54,145 bases of DNA from Methylohalomonas lacus (GCF_024808875.1 NZ_JANUCT010000018.1:1-54145), one strand, 5' to 3'; positions 36,228 to 49,771 are shown, numbered from the stretch's first letter. Translations and numbers: made by a program. Notes: a model not told the origin generated them from the sequence alone.

Positions 36228-38441
36228 TTGGGCCTCGCAACAAGTGCGACATACCGCTGCATCATTGTTTTTCTTCTAGTCACCATACCACTCGCGGTGG
36301 CCGCCGATACCAGAACGGTCGTCTTTGGCGGCGCATCCGAATACCGTCCACATTATTTCCTTGACGAACAGGGCCAGGCTCGTGGCTTCGACGTTGACCT
36401 GTTCAGGGCACTTGCCGATAAAGCGGGCTGGAATACGGAATACAGGCTGGGTGACTGGGGTGCCATTCAGCAGGCGCTGGAGCAGGGCGATATCGATGTC
36501 GCGCCCATGTTCATATCCGAACAAAGGCGTGATCGCTTTCTGTTCTCTACGCCATTTTACACCATGTCACATCGGCTGTTCGGCATCCGTGGCCGGGACT
36601 CGCGGCCCAGTCTTTATGATCTCGGTAACAGCCGGGTTGCCTCCGAACAGGCCGGCTATGGCTGGCATGAGCTGCAGCGTGTTCTGGACAGTGAACAAGT
36701 TGTTGCCACAGACAGTCAAGCCGCAGCTATGCAGAAGGTCGCGCGCGGGGAAGTCGATTATGCGCTGGTGGCGAGCGATATCGGCTATAGCATCATTGAA
36801 AGGCAGGGCCTGACGAATGTGGTTGCCCTGAGCCCGCCACTGCTGCCGGTCAACTATGCCTTCGCCATCAACCGGGATCGTCCAGAACTGGTTAGTGAGA
36901 TGAACCGACACATGGAATCACTGCGGCGCGAAGGGGTACTCGACGAGCTTCAGGCAGCCTGGTTTAATCCTGCCGATCAAGCTGGCTGGTACGAGGCATG
37001 GATCAAGTTTCGCTGGCTGGTTCTGCCGCTTTTGATGCTGCTGGGCTTGGCTGTATTTCAGCTTTGGCGCTGGCGGTACAAGCTGCTTCAGTCGTTGCGC
37101 CTGGCCGAATCGGAAAGCCAGCGCCGACACGCGGCGGAACAGCGTGCCGAAAAGATGGCCCTCTATGACGAGCTTACCGGCCTGCCGATGACTAGTTTTT
37201 TCAGGGAATATCTTGAAGACGCAGTCACACACGCCGGGCGTAACAACCAGTCTCTGACCGTGGCCGTGCTGACACTGCTGGACATGGAAACGATTCAGCA
37301 GATAGCCGGCTATCGCGTCTTCGATGAATTGATCCAGCTTGAGGCGAAAGCTTTGAGCCGCGAACACAAGGGTTTCATGGCCGTACTGGGACGGGGACAG
37401 TTTGGCTTCATCTTTGAGCAGGACGGTGAACTGGATAAATCAGCTGCCCAAATGCAGAATCTGATAGATATCGCCAGTGATTCCTATGAAGTTCAGAAGA
37501 TACCCATCGAGCCGCAAGTCGCCTGTGGCATCGCGACATTTCCCGACCACGGCCACGATGCCCAGCAGGTTTACCGTGCGGCGGAACTCTCAATGACGAT
37601 GGCCCGGATCCGGCGCCAGCCGATTCTGTATTACGAACCGGCATTTGAACCGGATTCACGCAACCTGACCCTGATGGGGGATTTGAACAAGGCTTTGCAG
37701 TCCAATGCGCTCAGCTGGGTCTATCAACCCAAATATTGCCTGACGCAGTCACGGGTAACAGGCGCTGAAATGCTGGTGCGCTGGCAGCATCCACGCCATG
37801 GCTGGTTATCACCGGGCCTGTTTATCCCCCTGGCTGAAAAAACCGGCCTGATCAAGTCGCTGACGCGTAGCGCACTACATCAGGCAATTCAGACCGTACG
37901 CGATTGGGGTGCTGATGGTTTTGACTGGAAAATATCGGTGAATGTCTCTGGCAACGATCTGGCCGATCCACAGATCGTTAGTGAAATCATAGATGGGCTG
38001 GATGGTTATGCCGATTTGCTGACGCTGGAAGTGACTGAAACGGCGATCATGCAGGATGTTGAACTCATTATACGCCATGTGGAAAAACTACAGGCTGCCG
38101 GGCTGAAAATATCTCTGGATGATTATGGTACCGGTTATTCCTCTCTGGCTTATCTAAAGCAGTTGAATTTTGATGAAATCAAGCTTGATATGAGCTTTGT
38201 CCGGAATATGCGCTACTTGGAGAGGGATCAGAAAATCACCAATGGCAGTATTCAGATGGGTCATGAGCTTGGCGCCACGATCGTCGCTGAGGGTGTGGAA
38301 GATGTTGAAACAGGCATGCTGTTAAAAAAACTGAACTGCGATACATTGCAGGGCTTCGGTATCGGCAAGCCTATGTCCCTGGACAAATTTATCAATTTTG
38401 CAAAATCTTATACCCTTCATGAGCACAGCAAACCTGCCTGA
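36228..38441 (+). CDS. Periplasmic binding-protein sensor with degenerate GGDEF and EAL phosphodiesterase
   Basis: 737 residues starting with TTG, preceded by GAGGGGGG. A signal/anchor is followed by a type 3 solute-binding domain (amino-acid-ABC-like, residues 30-245: GFDVDLFRALADKAGW, DVAPMFISEQRR). A transmembrane helix (LVLPLLMLLGLAVFQLW) comes next, then a GGDEF-like domain whose signature reads GRGQF (so no cyclase activity), and a C-terminal EAL domain. The EAL landmarks needed for catalysis are kept (AEMLVRW, LEVTETA, LDDYGTGYSS, EIKLD, AEGVED, LQGFGIG), so c-di-GMP breakdown is predicted, gated by a periplasmic small molecule. Confidence 0.9.
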   Translation: MGLATSATYRCIIVFLLVTIPLAVAADTRTVVFGGASEYRPHYFLDEQGQARGFDVDLFRALADKAGWNTEYRLGDWGAIQQALEQGDIDVAPMFISEQRRDRFLFSTPFYTMSHRLFGIRGRDSRPSLYDLGNSRVASEQAGYGWHELQRVLDSEQVVATDSQAAAMQKVARGEVDYALVASDIGYSIIERQGLTNVVALSPPLLPVNYAFAINRDRPELVSEMNRHMESLRREGVLDELQAAWFNPADQAGWYEAWIKFRWLVLPLLMLLGLAVFQLWRWRYKLLQSLRLAESESQRRHAAEQRAEKMALYDELTGLPMTSFFREYLEDAVTHAGRNNQSLTVAVLTLLDMETIQQIAGYRVFDELIQLEAKALSREHKGFMAVLGRGQFGFIFEQDGELDKSAAQMQNLIDIASDSYEVQKIPIEPQVACGIATFPDHGHDAQQVYRAAELSMTMARIRRQPILYYEPAFEPDSRNLTLMGDLNKALQSNALSWVYQPKYCLTQSRVTGAEMLVRWQHPRHGWLSPGLFIPLAEKTGLIKSLTRSALHQAIQTVRDWGADGFDWKISVNVSGNDLADPQIVSEIIDGLDGYADLLTLEVTETAIMQDVELIIRHVEKLQAAGLKISLDDYGTGYSSLAYLKQLNFDEIKLDMSFVRNMRYLERDQKITNGSIQMGHELGATIVAEGVEDVETGMLLKKLNCDTLQGFGIGKPMSLDKFINFAKSYTLHEHSKPA

Positions 38442-38454
38442 GGTATTGGCTGAC

Positions 38455-40065
38455 TCAGGCGGCAACTGAAATGCAGTTTCTGCCCTGTTCCTTGGCCTGG
38501 TACATGGCCAGGTCGACTCGTTTCATCATGTGTTCGGCATCCTCGTCCGCCTTGCGGCAAATGATGCCGATGCTGGCGGTCACGCTGAACCGGCGGCCGT
38601 CAGCCAGTACAATCGGCGTATCACGCAGTTTTTCCAGAAAACGTTGCGCCAGTGTACGGGCGCCCTCGATATCGGTATCCGGCAGCGCGATCATGAATTC
38701 CTCGCCGCCCATGCGGCCTGTGGTGTCGATGCCGCGCACGGTGTCGCGGCATGTCGAAGCCACTATGGTCAGTGCCTGGTCGCCGGCCGCGTGACCGTAC
38801 GTGTCATTGATTACCTTGAAATGATCGAGATCAAATGCGAGCAATGACAGCGTCGTGCCCTGACGATCAGCGCGCCGCAATTCGTATTCCATTACTTCGA
38901 GGAAACCACGGCGGTTGAGTACGCCGGTACCGAAATCGGTTACTGCCTGCTGGGTCAGTTTTTTCTCCAGCGCGACACGTCGCCTGTTCTCGATCTTGAG
39001 CTTGCGGTTGAGGTTATAGAGCAGGATTAGAGCGACAGTTACGACAAGCGTGACCAGAGCAGTAACCAGTAACGTGTAAATCAGCCAGCGCCAGTTTTTG
39101 GGTTCATCCGCCTGAAACATGAACGCCTCAACATCAACATCATCTTGCAGCAGGCTTGCTGATCTGAACCCTTCGGCAATCTTTTGCCAGCGCGCCGGAT
39201 TCATGTGACCGATTTCCATCAGGCCGGGAATCAGAAGCTGGGCGACCCGCTTCGCCTCGAAATCGAGCAGATCCGGTTCGATTGCGGCGTTGTAGTCATT
39301 ACGTATGAGTGTAATGATTTCTTCTTGGTTGCGCAGTGCATAACGCCAACCCTTGATTAGTGCCTTGCGTAATGCGACCACCTTGTCGTTGTGTTGATGG
39401 GCAAATTCTTCAGTGGTGAACAGAGTGTCTCCGTAGTAGTCAATGCCTGCATCCTTCGGATTAAATACGCGATAGTCTTCACCGGCCTTGTCGAGCTTGT
39501 ATGGATCAGTTGTCGTGTAGGCCGTCATACCAACGATGTCACCAGAAAAAATGTCGAAAGGCGAACCGCTGTGCTCGATCATATTGATATCGTCGATATC
39601 AACGCCCTGATGATGGAAATAGGTGAACAGTTCATGCGAGTACGGTTCGACCATGATTGTCTTGCCAACCAGATCAGCTGGCGAATGGATATCGGGATCA
39701 TCACGGGTTATGAGTATGAAGGGTGACTGTTGAAAGATGGCAGCAACGGCGACAACCGGCTGGCCGCGGCTGCGGACCGACAGCAGTCCGGACGTGGCGA
39801 TGCCGAAATCAGCCTTGCCGCTCAGGACCCGTTCACTGACGTGAATATGCGGGCCGCCTTCGTGCAAGGTGACGTCGAGACCGGCGTCGCGAAAATAGCC
39901 CTTATCCATGGCGGCGTAATAACCGGCAAACTGAAACTGGTGGTACCATTTGAGCTGGATGCTGACCGGAAACAGATCATCATCAGCGTATGCCGGCCGG
40001 CACCAGACGATTGCCAGAAACAGACCTGCAACCAGGAATCCAGTGCGCATACCCCCCGAGCCCAT
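38455..40065 (-). CDS. NMT1/THI5-like periplasmic sensor diguanylate cyclase (GGDEF)
   Basis: 536 residues from ATG 40065, which has GGAGGG 8 bases upstream. A signal peptide (TGFLVAGLFLAIVWCRPAYA) is followed by an NMT1-type binding domain (SIQLKWYHQFQFAGYYAAMDKGYF, GKADFGIATSG), the family that binds pyrimidine precursors, taurine or nitrate-like ligands. A transmembrane helix (YTLLVTALVTLVVTVALILLYN) and a GGDEF domain with active GGEEF (GRMGGEEFMIAL) follow. It is predicted to make c-di-GMP in response to a periplasmic ligand. It converges, 13 bases apart, with the EAL phosphodiesterase gene. Confidence 0.9.
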   Translation of the reverse strand: MGSGGMRTGFLVAGLFLAIVWCRPAYADDDLFPVSIQLKWYHQFQFAGYYAAMDKGYFRDAGLDVTLHEGGPHIHVSERVLSGKADFGIATSGLLSVRSRGQPVVAVAAIFQQSPFILITRDDPDIHSPADLVGKTIMVEPYSHELFTYFHHQGVDIDDINMIEHSGSPFDIFSGDIVGMTAYTTTDPYKLDKAGEDYRVFNPKDAGIDYYGDTLFTTEEFAHQHNDKVVALRKALIKGWRYALRNQEEIITLIRNDYNAAIEPDLLDFEAKRVAQLLIPGLMEIGHMNPARWQKIAEGFRSASLLQDDVDVEAFMFQADEPKNWRWLIYTLLVTALVTLVVTVALILLYNLNRKLKIENRRRVALEKKLTQQAVTDFGTGVLNRRGFLEVMEYELRRADRQGTTLSLLAFDLDHFKVINDTYGHAAGDQALTIVASTCRDTVRGIDTTGRMGGEEFMIALPDTDIEGARTLAQRFLEKLRDTPIVLADGRRFSVTASIGIICRKADEDAEHMMKRVDLAMYQAKEQGRNCISVAA

Positions 40066-40261
40066 GTTGTTGCCCTCCGGATTCAGCTTCGCACAGTCCG
40101 GAGAGCACGGCAAGCGAGCAGTAATAGTGTCGATACCCCTGGCAAGTTCGGGTAAAACCATATTGCACTGCCAATAAGGACAGTAAACATTGAATGTGCC
40201 GGCGCGAGAATTCGCACCGGCAATATAGGTCATAGCCAGAAACGACACGCACCTGGTTTGT

Positions 40262-41623
40262 ATGCAAGACACCGCAATGGCCCGTCTAAATAACCAGCCG
40301 CAGCCCGGATTCACAATACCGAGTTCGGTGGCGGTCGTGATCGGCGTCGTCGTCGGCATCGGCATATTCCGCCTGCCGCCCATTGTCGCCGATCATGCCG
40401 CCAGCGGCCTGCAGTTCATGCTGTTCTGGCTCGCCGGCGGCGTCATATCGTTGCTCGGCGCGCTATGCTACGCCGAACTCGCGGCATCCAGGCCCGACGC
40501 CGGCGGCGAGTATCATTTCCTCAGCCGCGCCTTCGGCCGGCCGCCGGCCTTTCTGTTTGCCTGGGCACGCATGACGGTGATCCAAACCGGCTCCATTGCC
40601 CTGATCGCATTCATACTCGGCGACTACGCCAGCCAGCTGCTGCCAATCGGGCCCTGGGGGGCTGCGGTCTATGCGACGCTAACGATCATAGTATTGACAG
40701 TACTAAACATGCTTGGCACGCGTCACTCGCGGCGCGCGCAGAACCTGTTTACGGGTCTGATCATTGCGTTATTGATCCTGCTGCCCATCGCCGCACTGAT
40801 CAGCGTGCCGTCAGCGCCGGTCCCGGCCCCCGCCCCCGCTGATGATACGATGGGTAGTCTCCTGGGCGACGGTTCCCTCGGTATGGCCATGATCTTCGTG
40901 CTGCTGACCTACGGCGGCTGGAACGAGGCCGCCTATCTGTCGGCGGAACTGCACGACGTCCGCCGTAACATGGTGCGCGTGCTGATGTATGCCATCGGTA
41001 CCATCACCCTTTTGTATCTACTGGTGAATGCGGCCTATCTGCACGTGCTCGGTCTTGAAGGACTGCGCGAGGCCGACACCGTCGCTTCACTACTGGCCGA
41101 ACGGATCTTCGGTGACATCGGTTCGATCATCGTCAGTGTCATTGTAATGCTTGCCGCGCTGTCGACCGCCAACGCCACCATCATCACCGGCGCCCGCACG
41201 AACTACGCGCTCGGTCGCGATTTCGGCCTGCTGCGTTTCATCGGTCGCTGGAACGGCCGGCGCAACACGCCGGTGCATGCCTTGCTCGTCCAGGGCGCCA
41301 TTGCCCTGCTGCTGGTCGCACTCGGCGCGGCTTTCGAGGAATCGATCAGCACCATCGTCGACTATACCGCGCCGGTGTTCTGGTTTTTCATCATGCTGAC
41401 CACCGCGACGCTGTTCGTCTTCCGGCGCCAGCATGGCGGCGACACAAACTCCTACCGCGTGCCGTTATATCCGCTGGTCCCGCTGCTGTTTCTGCTGGCT
41501 TGTGCCGGCATGCTGTATTCCAGCCTGACCTACACCGGCCTCGGTGCCGTCATCGGCGTCGCCATACTGGCTAGCGGCGTACCGGTTTATCTGTGGGCGG
41601 TAAAACAGCAGGCCCGTGAGTGA
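40262..41623 (+). CDS. APC-superfamily amino acid permease
   Basis: 453 residues with about twelve transmembrane helices. The first helix carries VVGIGIFRLPP (G-[S/A/V]-G-I-F binding motif) and the sixth VLLTYGGWNEAAYLSAEL, as in the APC family. No substrate can be named. No clear ribosome-binding site precedes ATG 40262; ATG 40277 (MARLNNQ) is an alternative. It is divergent from the NMT1-GGDEF gene, with 196 bases between the two starts. Confidence 0.88.
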   Translation: MQDTAMARLNNQPQPGFTIPSSVAVVIGVVVGIGIFRLPPIVADHAASGLQFMLFWLAGGVISLLGALCYAELAASRPDAGGEYHFLSRAFGRPPAFLFAWARMTVIQTGSIALIAFILGDYASQLLPIGPWGAAVYATLTIIVLTVLNMLGTRHSRRAQNLFTGLIIALLILLPIAALISVPSAPVPAPAPADDTMGSLLGDGSLGMAMIFVLLTYGGWNEAAYLSAELHDVRRNMVRVLMYAIGTITLLYLLVNAAYLHVLGLEGLREADTVASLLAERIFGDIGSIIVSVIVMLAALSTANATIITGARTNYALGRDFGLLRFIGRWNGRRNTPVHALLVQGAIALLLVALGAAFEESISTIVDYTAPVFWFFIMLTTATLFVFRRQHGGDTNSYRVPLYPLVPLLFLLACAGMLYSSLTYTGLGAVIGVAILASGVPVYLWAVKQQARE

Positions 41624-41734
41624 GTGCGGTTCTTGTCCCGCCAGCCCGGACACTTGCCGCTCATGGTGAATGCTGGCATCGTCAATTTCAGACAATCGAC
41701 TATGCTTGCCATAAAGCACCTTCTCGGAGACAAC

Positions 41735-42484
41735 ATGCGACGCACTATCATGACCGGCGGAACACGAACCGCCATTGCCACCCTCGCCATGACCCTGAGC
41801 GTTTTTCTGGCCACTGCCATGCTGCCCGCCGCCGCGCAGGAAGCTACGCCGCAAACCGATGAGCCGATGAAGATCGGCACCATCGGCGCCGGCGATCTCG
41901 GCGGTACCGTCGGCGAACTGTTCGCCAACGCCGGTCACGAGGTGTTCTTTTCCTCGCGCCACCCGGACGAACTCAAGCCCATGGTCGAGCGCATCGGTCC
42001 GAATGCCCACGCCGGCACGGTCGCCGAAGCGATTGAATTCGGCGACGTCATTCTGCTGGCCGTGCCCTACGGTGCCATGCCGCAGATCAGCGACGATTAT
42101 GCTGACGATCTGGCAGGCAAGATCGTGCTCGACGCCGGCAACCCGTTCCCCGGCCGCGACGGCCCGATGGCCGAAAAGGCGCTGGACAAGGGCGCCGGTG
42201 TCGCGACCAGGGAATTCCTGCCGCAGGCGCGTATCGTGCGGGTGTTCAATTCCATCAACTACCGCACCTTCGCCAGTGAAGCACATCGCGATGGCAAGAA
42301 GCTGGCCGTGCCGCTGGCCGGTGATGATGAGGAGGCACTGGAAACGGCCGCGCAGCTGGTCCGGGACGCCGGCTTCGCGCCGGTGATTGCCGGCGGCCTG
42401 GAGCAGGGCCGCAAGTTCGATAACGGCTCGGATCTGTTTCTGCAGACGCTCACCGCCGACGAACTGCGCGAGGCCCTGCAGTAG
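41735..42484 (+). CDS. Exported NADP-binding oxidoreductase (F420-reductase-like)
   Basis: 249 residues. After a signal-peptide-like N-terminus (MTGGTRTAIATLAMTLSVFL...LPAAAQEA), a Rossmann domain follows with KIGTIGAGDLGGTVGELFANAGHEVFFSSR, then AIEFGDVILLAVPYGAMPQI and IVRVFNSINYRTF, typical of the NADPH-dependent F420 reductase/Ferric-reductase-like group. GGAGA lies 5 bases before ATG 41735. Like the D-2-hydroxyacid dehydrogenase above, it appears to be an exported dinucleotide enzyme. The substrate is unknown. Confidence 0.82.
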   Translation: MRRTIMTGGTRTAIATLAMTLSVFLATAMLPAAAQEATPQTDEPMKIGTIGAGDLGGTVGELFANAGHEVFFSSRHPDELKPMVERIGPNAHAGTVAEAIEFGDVILLAVPYGAMPQISDDYADDLAGKIVLDAGNPFPGRDGPMAEKALDKGAGVATREFLPQARIVRVFNSINYRTFASEAHRDGKKLAVPLAGDDEEALETAAQLVRDAGFAPVIAGGLEQGRKFDNGSDLFLQTLTADELREALQ

Positions 42485-42546
42485 GCAACGCACTCCGGTA
42501 TATTGGGCGGTAGATCATCGGCCGGCCTGAAAGGAGGCACAAGCCC

Positions 42547-44148
42547 ATGCACTATCTCTACAGGACGTTATTGTTTGGTGTTGTCTGTCTGGTCGCGCCG
42601 GCGCTGGCCGCCGATGTCGATTCACGCATCGACGCTGTCACCCTCTATCCCGGCAATGTAGCTGAAATTGAACGCGTCGCCTCGGTCGATCTGCAGGATG
42701 GCCGCGGCGACCTGGTCTTCAGCCACCTGCCGGCGTCACTGATTGACGGCAGCGTGCGCGTGGCTGTTACTGATGGCAACGTCCGCATCGGCGGTGTCGA
42801 GACTACGCGCGAACCGGTCGGCGAGTCACCGCGCGAGCGCGAACGTGAGCTTCAGAACCGGATCGAGGAGCTGCAAAGGCAGCAGCAGGATGCCTTCGAC
42901 CGCGCCGCAGCGGCCGGCAACGAGATCACCTTCATCGAGGGTCTGGCCGGATTGCCGCAGGGTGAAAAGGCCGCCGAGGCATTGATGAACGACGGCGGCG
43001 CGGAGAACTGGGCGTCACTGTGGGAGCGCATCGGCAACGGCTCGCGCGCGGCCCGCGAGCGCCAGCGCGTCGCCGAACGCGCGGCCGCCGATCTGAATAA
43101 GCAGATCGAAACCCTGCAGCAGAAGCTTAATCAGCTCGGCCGCAGCCGCCCGGAAATGGTCCGGGTCAGCGTGCCGTACCGGGCAAACGGCGCCGGCAGG
43201 GCCGAGCTGACACTCAGCTACCGCGTGCGCGGTCCGAGCTGGCAGCCGCGCTACGAAACCCGACTGGATACAAGCGCCGGCAAGGTGACATTGAACCGCA
43301 GCGCGCGCGTCAGCCAGGCCACCGGCGAGGACTGGAATGACGTGACACTGGCGCTGTCGACTTCGCAGCCCGTGCACGGCGAACAGCCGCAGCTCGACCC
43401 CTGGTGGATCGACTTCGCCCCGGAAGTGGAACCGATGCCGCGCGCCGACAAGGCCGTGATGATGGAATCGATGGATGGTGTCGGTGCCGCCCAGCAGGCC
43501 GAGGCACCCGCGCAGACCGTCAACGCCGAGTTCGCCGCGACCTATCTCATCGATGGCCGCGTGACCATCGCGGCCGGCAATGAACCGCGCGAACTGCCGA
43601 TCGGCAGTCATGACCTGACGGCGGTGATCGGCGCCGAGACCCTGCCGCAGATCGACCCGCGTGCCTGGCTGGTTGCCGAGACTACCTGGGACGGCGCGGG
43701 CCCGTTGCCGCCGGGCCGCATCGCCCGGTTCCGCGACGGTGCCTACATCGGCGAAGGCCGGCTGGACGGCTGGGCACCGGGCGAGGAACGCACGCTGGCG
43801 TTTGGCATCGACCCGAGCATCGAGGTCAGCTTCAAGCCGACGAAGGACGAGACCGGCAAGAGCGGCTGGGTGACCTCAAAGTCAACGCTCGTTCGCGACT
43901 ATACCCTGGAAGTCATCAACCATCATGACCGCAGTCTGCCGGTTACGGCGCTGATTCGCATGCCGGTGGCGAAGAATGAGGACATTGAGGTCGAGCCGAA
44001 CTATTCCGTCGAGCCGGATGAAAAGGATGTCGACGGCGATAAGGGCGTCATGGCCTGGCATCTCGATCTCGATGACAATGACTCGCGGCGCCTCCGGTTC
44101 GGCTACCGGATCAGTTATCCGGAGGGCAGGGAGTTGCGCGGCATGTGA
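42547..44148 (+). CDS. DUF4139 (MuiA-like) exported protein
   Basis: 533 residues with a signal peptide (MHYLYRTLLFGVVCLVAPALA). An N-terminal domain (DAVTLYPGNVAEIERVASVDL) and a coiled coil of about 120 residues (ERERELQNRIEELQRQQQDA, then ERAAADLNKQIETLQQKLNQL) precede a DUF4139 beta domain (LTLSYRVRGPSWQPRYETRL, SKSTLVRDYTLEVINHHDRS). The family includes the mucoidy inhibitor MuiA, a poorly understood envelope protein. AAAGGAGG precedes the ATG. It is not obviously cotranscribed with its neighbours. Confidence 0.88.
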   Translation: MHYLYRTLLFGVVCLVAPALAADVDSRIDAVTLYPGNVAEIERVASVDLQDGRGDLVFSHLPASLIDGSVRVAVTDGNVRIGGVETTREPVGESPRERERELQNRIEELQRQQQDAFDRAAAAGNEITFIEGLAGLPQGEKAAEALMNDGGAENWASLWERIGNGSRAARERQRVAERAAADLNKQIETLQQKLNQLGRSRPEMVRVSVPYRANGAGRAELTLSYRVRGPSWQPRYETRLDTSAGKVTLNRSARVSQATGEDWNDVTLALSTSQPVHGEQPQLDPWWIDFAPEVEPMPRADKAVMMESMDGVGAAQQAEAPAQTVNAEFAATYLIDGRVTIAAGNEPRELPIGSHDLTAVIGAETLPQIDPRAWLVAETTWDGAGPLPPGRIARFRDGAYIGEGRLDGWAPGEERTLAFGIDPSIEVSFKPTKDETGKSGWVTSKSTLVRDYTLEVINHHDRSLPVTALIRMPVAKNEDIEVEPNYSVEPDEKDVDGDKGVMAWHLDLDDNDSRRLRFGYRISYPEGRELRGM

Positions 44149-46728
<2,580 letters not shown>

Positions 46729-46787
46729 TCAAGTGGGTGAGTGAAATAACCCGGAAAGCAGTTAAGTTTTCAGGGTAGAGGTAAAGG

Positions 46788-46820
46788 AACGGCGGCGCTT
46801 ATTGGCGCCGCCGTTTTGTT
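46788..46820 (+). terminator. Rho-independent terminator of katG
   Basis: Perfect stem AACGGCGGCGC/GCGCCGCCGTT (46788-46798 with 46805-46815), followed by TTGTTTTG. It lies 60 bases after the katG stop. Confidence 0.88.
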
Positions 46821-47103
46821 TTGTAGTATATAAACTTTCTAGCGGGACTGTGGAGTATCATAACAATTTACGATTACAAATCGCTCAAGACTAATCTGTT
46901 CATGTAAACGATCTGTCGTGAGTGCGATTCTAGTTACAGCAGATCGTACGTTCGAGGAGCCACAATATATATAATGTGGAACATAATATGGAGCTTCTTA
47001 CTACACGTGTCCGAAAAAATAAAAACGCTATAATGTAGGTATTAAACCCAGCATTTTGGCCGGCCCTTAATATACAAAATTAATCAGGGTTGACTCTATT
47101 ATT
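46821..47103. other. AT-rich gap next to tRNA, with near-palindrome
   Basis: No gene is visible. The stretch is markedly AT-richer than everything around it. At 46960-46979 CCACAATATATATAATGTGG is symmetric at 18 of 20 positions. It lies directly downstream of the tRNA 3' end, the usual place for integrated elements. It could be the worn remnant of one, but no integrase or attachment repeat is recognisable. Confidence 0.4.
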
Positions 47104-47180
<77 letters not shown>

Positions 47181-47212
47181 TTCGGGAAGGACGTACTGAA
47201 TTCTATTGCTGC

Positions 47213-47335
47213 CAACAAGCCGGCTATCGAACCCGGCTTGTTGCGGGATTATGTCACTCACTCGTGGTGAGTGATCCGGGGCAGTCATTCTGACTGCCCG
47301 TTCGGCATGCTGCGACATTGCATGTCGGTCATGCC
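47213..47335 (-). other. Four consecutive strong hairpins upstream of tRNA-Ile
   Basis: Within 123 bases lie: 11-bp CAACAAGCCGG/CCGGCTTGTTG (47213-47243), 8-bp TCACTCAC/GTGAGTGA (47254-47274), 9-bp GGGCAGTCA/TGACTGCCC (47279-47299), and a two-tier GGCATG/CATGCC with inner CGACAT/ATGTCG (47304-47335). None is followed by a U-run. They lie between the tRNA gene and a broken tRNA copy. Possible readings are a structured RNA, processing signals, or compound repeats; no known family is recognised. Confidence 0.6.
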
Positions 47336-47340
47336 TCACC

Positions 47341-47371
47341 CCCTGACTCTAATCAACTGAGCTACAGGCCC
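47341..47371 (-). pseudogene. 5' fragment of a tRNA-Ile(CAU) gene
   Basis: Read on the minus strand, GGGCCTGTAGCTCAGTTG at 47371-47354 is identical to the intact tRNA, and the match continues to about 31 nt with one substitution (A for G) and one inserted T. The anticodon arm onward is absent. It is either the relic of a tandem duplicate or an old recombination footprint. Confidence 0.8.
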
Positions 47372-47504
47372 TGTTATTGGGCTGATGCTAGCTTGGAATA
47401 AAAACGGGCGTCCAGTGATGGGCGCTTTTATATTCGGCTCGGGGCTTGTAAAGGGCTGAATTATAACGGATGTGGGGTTGCTGGGAATAGCGTTTGGGGG
47501 ATAA

Positions 47505-47542
47505 AAAAAATCCCCTTTTCCTGGCGGAGAAGGGGATTTTTT
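47505..47542 (-). terminator. Bidirectional terminator downstream of rpoD
   Basis: A perfect 13-bp stem AAAAAATCCCCTT/AAGGGGATTTTTT (47505-47517 with 47530-47542) has A/T runs on both flanks, so it can stop transcripts from either side. It lies past repeat B in the direction of rpoD transcription. Confidence 0.9.
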
Positions 47543-47565
47543 AAGTTCGGTGGCAGGTTTATCCC

Positions 47566-47680
47566 CCCATCCTTGCTTCCCCCATCGAGGGGGAGGGGAT
47601 TGGGTGCGCTGCGCGCTGTTGGTTTATTCACCCCCACCCGGTGCTGACGCACCGACCTCCCCCATCAAGGGGGAGGTGGG
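47566..47680. repeat. Dispersed hairpin repeat, copy B (two units in the same orientation)
   Basis: Hairpins CTTCCCCC/GGGGGAGG (47576-47596) and ACCTCCCCC/GGGGGAGGT (47655-47677) are of the same type as in copies A and C, but the spacer between them differs and contains an additional CGGTGC/GCACCG hairpin (47639-47654). It occupies most of the rpoD 3' untranslated region and ends 9 bases before the rpoD stop codon. Confidence 0.75.
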
Positions 47681-47688
47681 AACGGGGT

Positions 47689-49530
<1,842 letters not shown>

Positions 49531-49569
49531 AGAGTGCCTTAAAGTGTCGCGTTAACGTGTTGAATAGAA

Positions 49570-49595
49570 AAATTTTTGCCCCGCAGACGGGGGCG
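49570..49595 (-). other. Leader hairpin before rpoD
   Basis: On the minus strand GCCCC and GGGGC can pair around a short loop, followed by AAAAATTTTT, 35-60 bases before the rpoD ATG. It lies in the 271-base gap after dnaG. It may be an attenuator-like or processing structure. Confidence 0.35.
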
Positions 49596-49771
49596 AAACA
49601 TAGCCTATCGATTATATACCATTTGCCGCATTACAGCCAGATTAAGTTGCTGTCGCGGCGCCGTCGCCAGTCCCGTTTCCGTACCGGGTTGCGCCAATAA
49701 TCATTATGTATATCAATGAGTTGGCTCTTCTGCCCCGGGCGCGGCCAGGGTCCTGACTGGCTCAATATCAG

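Noticed and set aside
47341-47371. A second functional tRNA
   Set aside because: Only the acceptor 5' strand and D arm are present; no anticodon arm, T arm or 3' acceptor strand follows.
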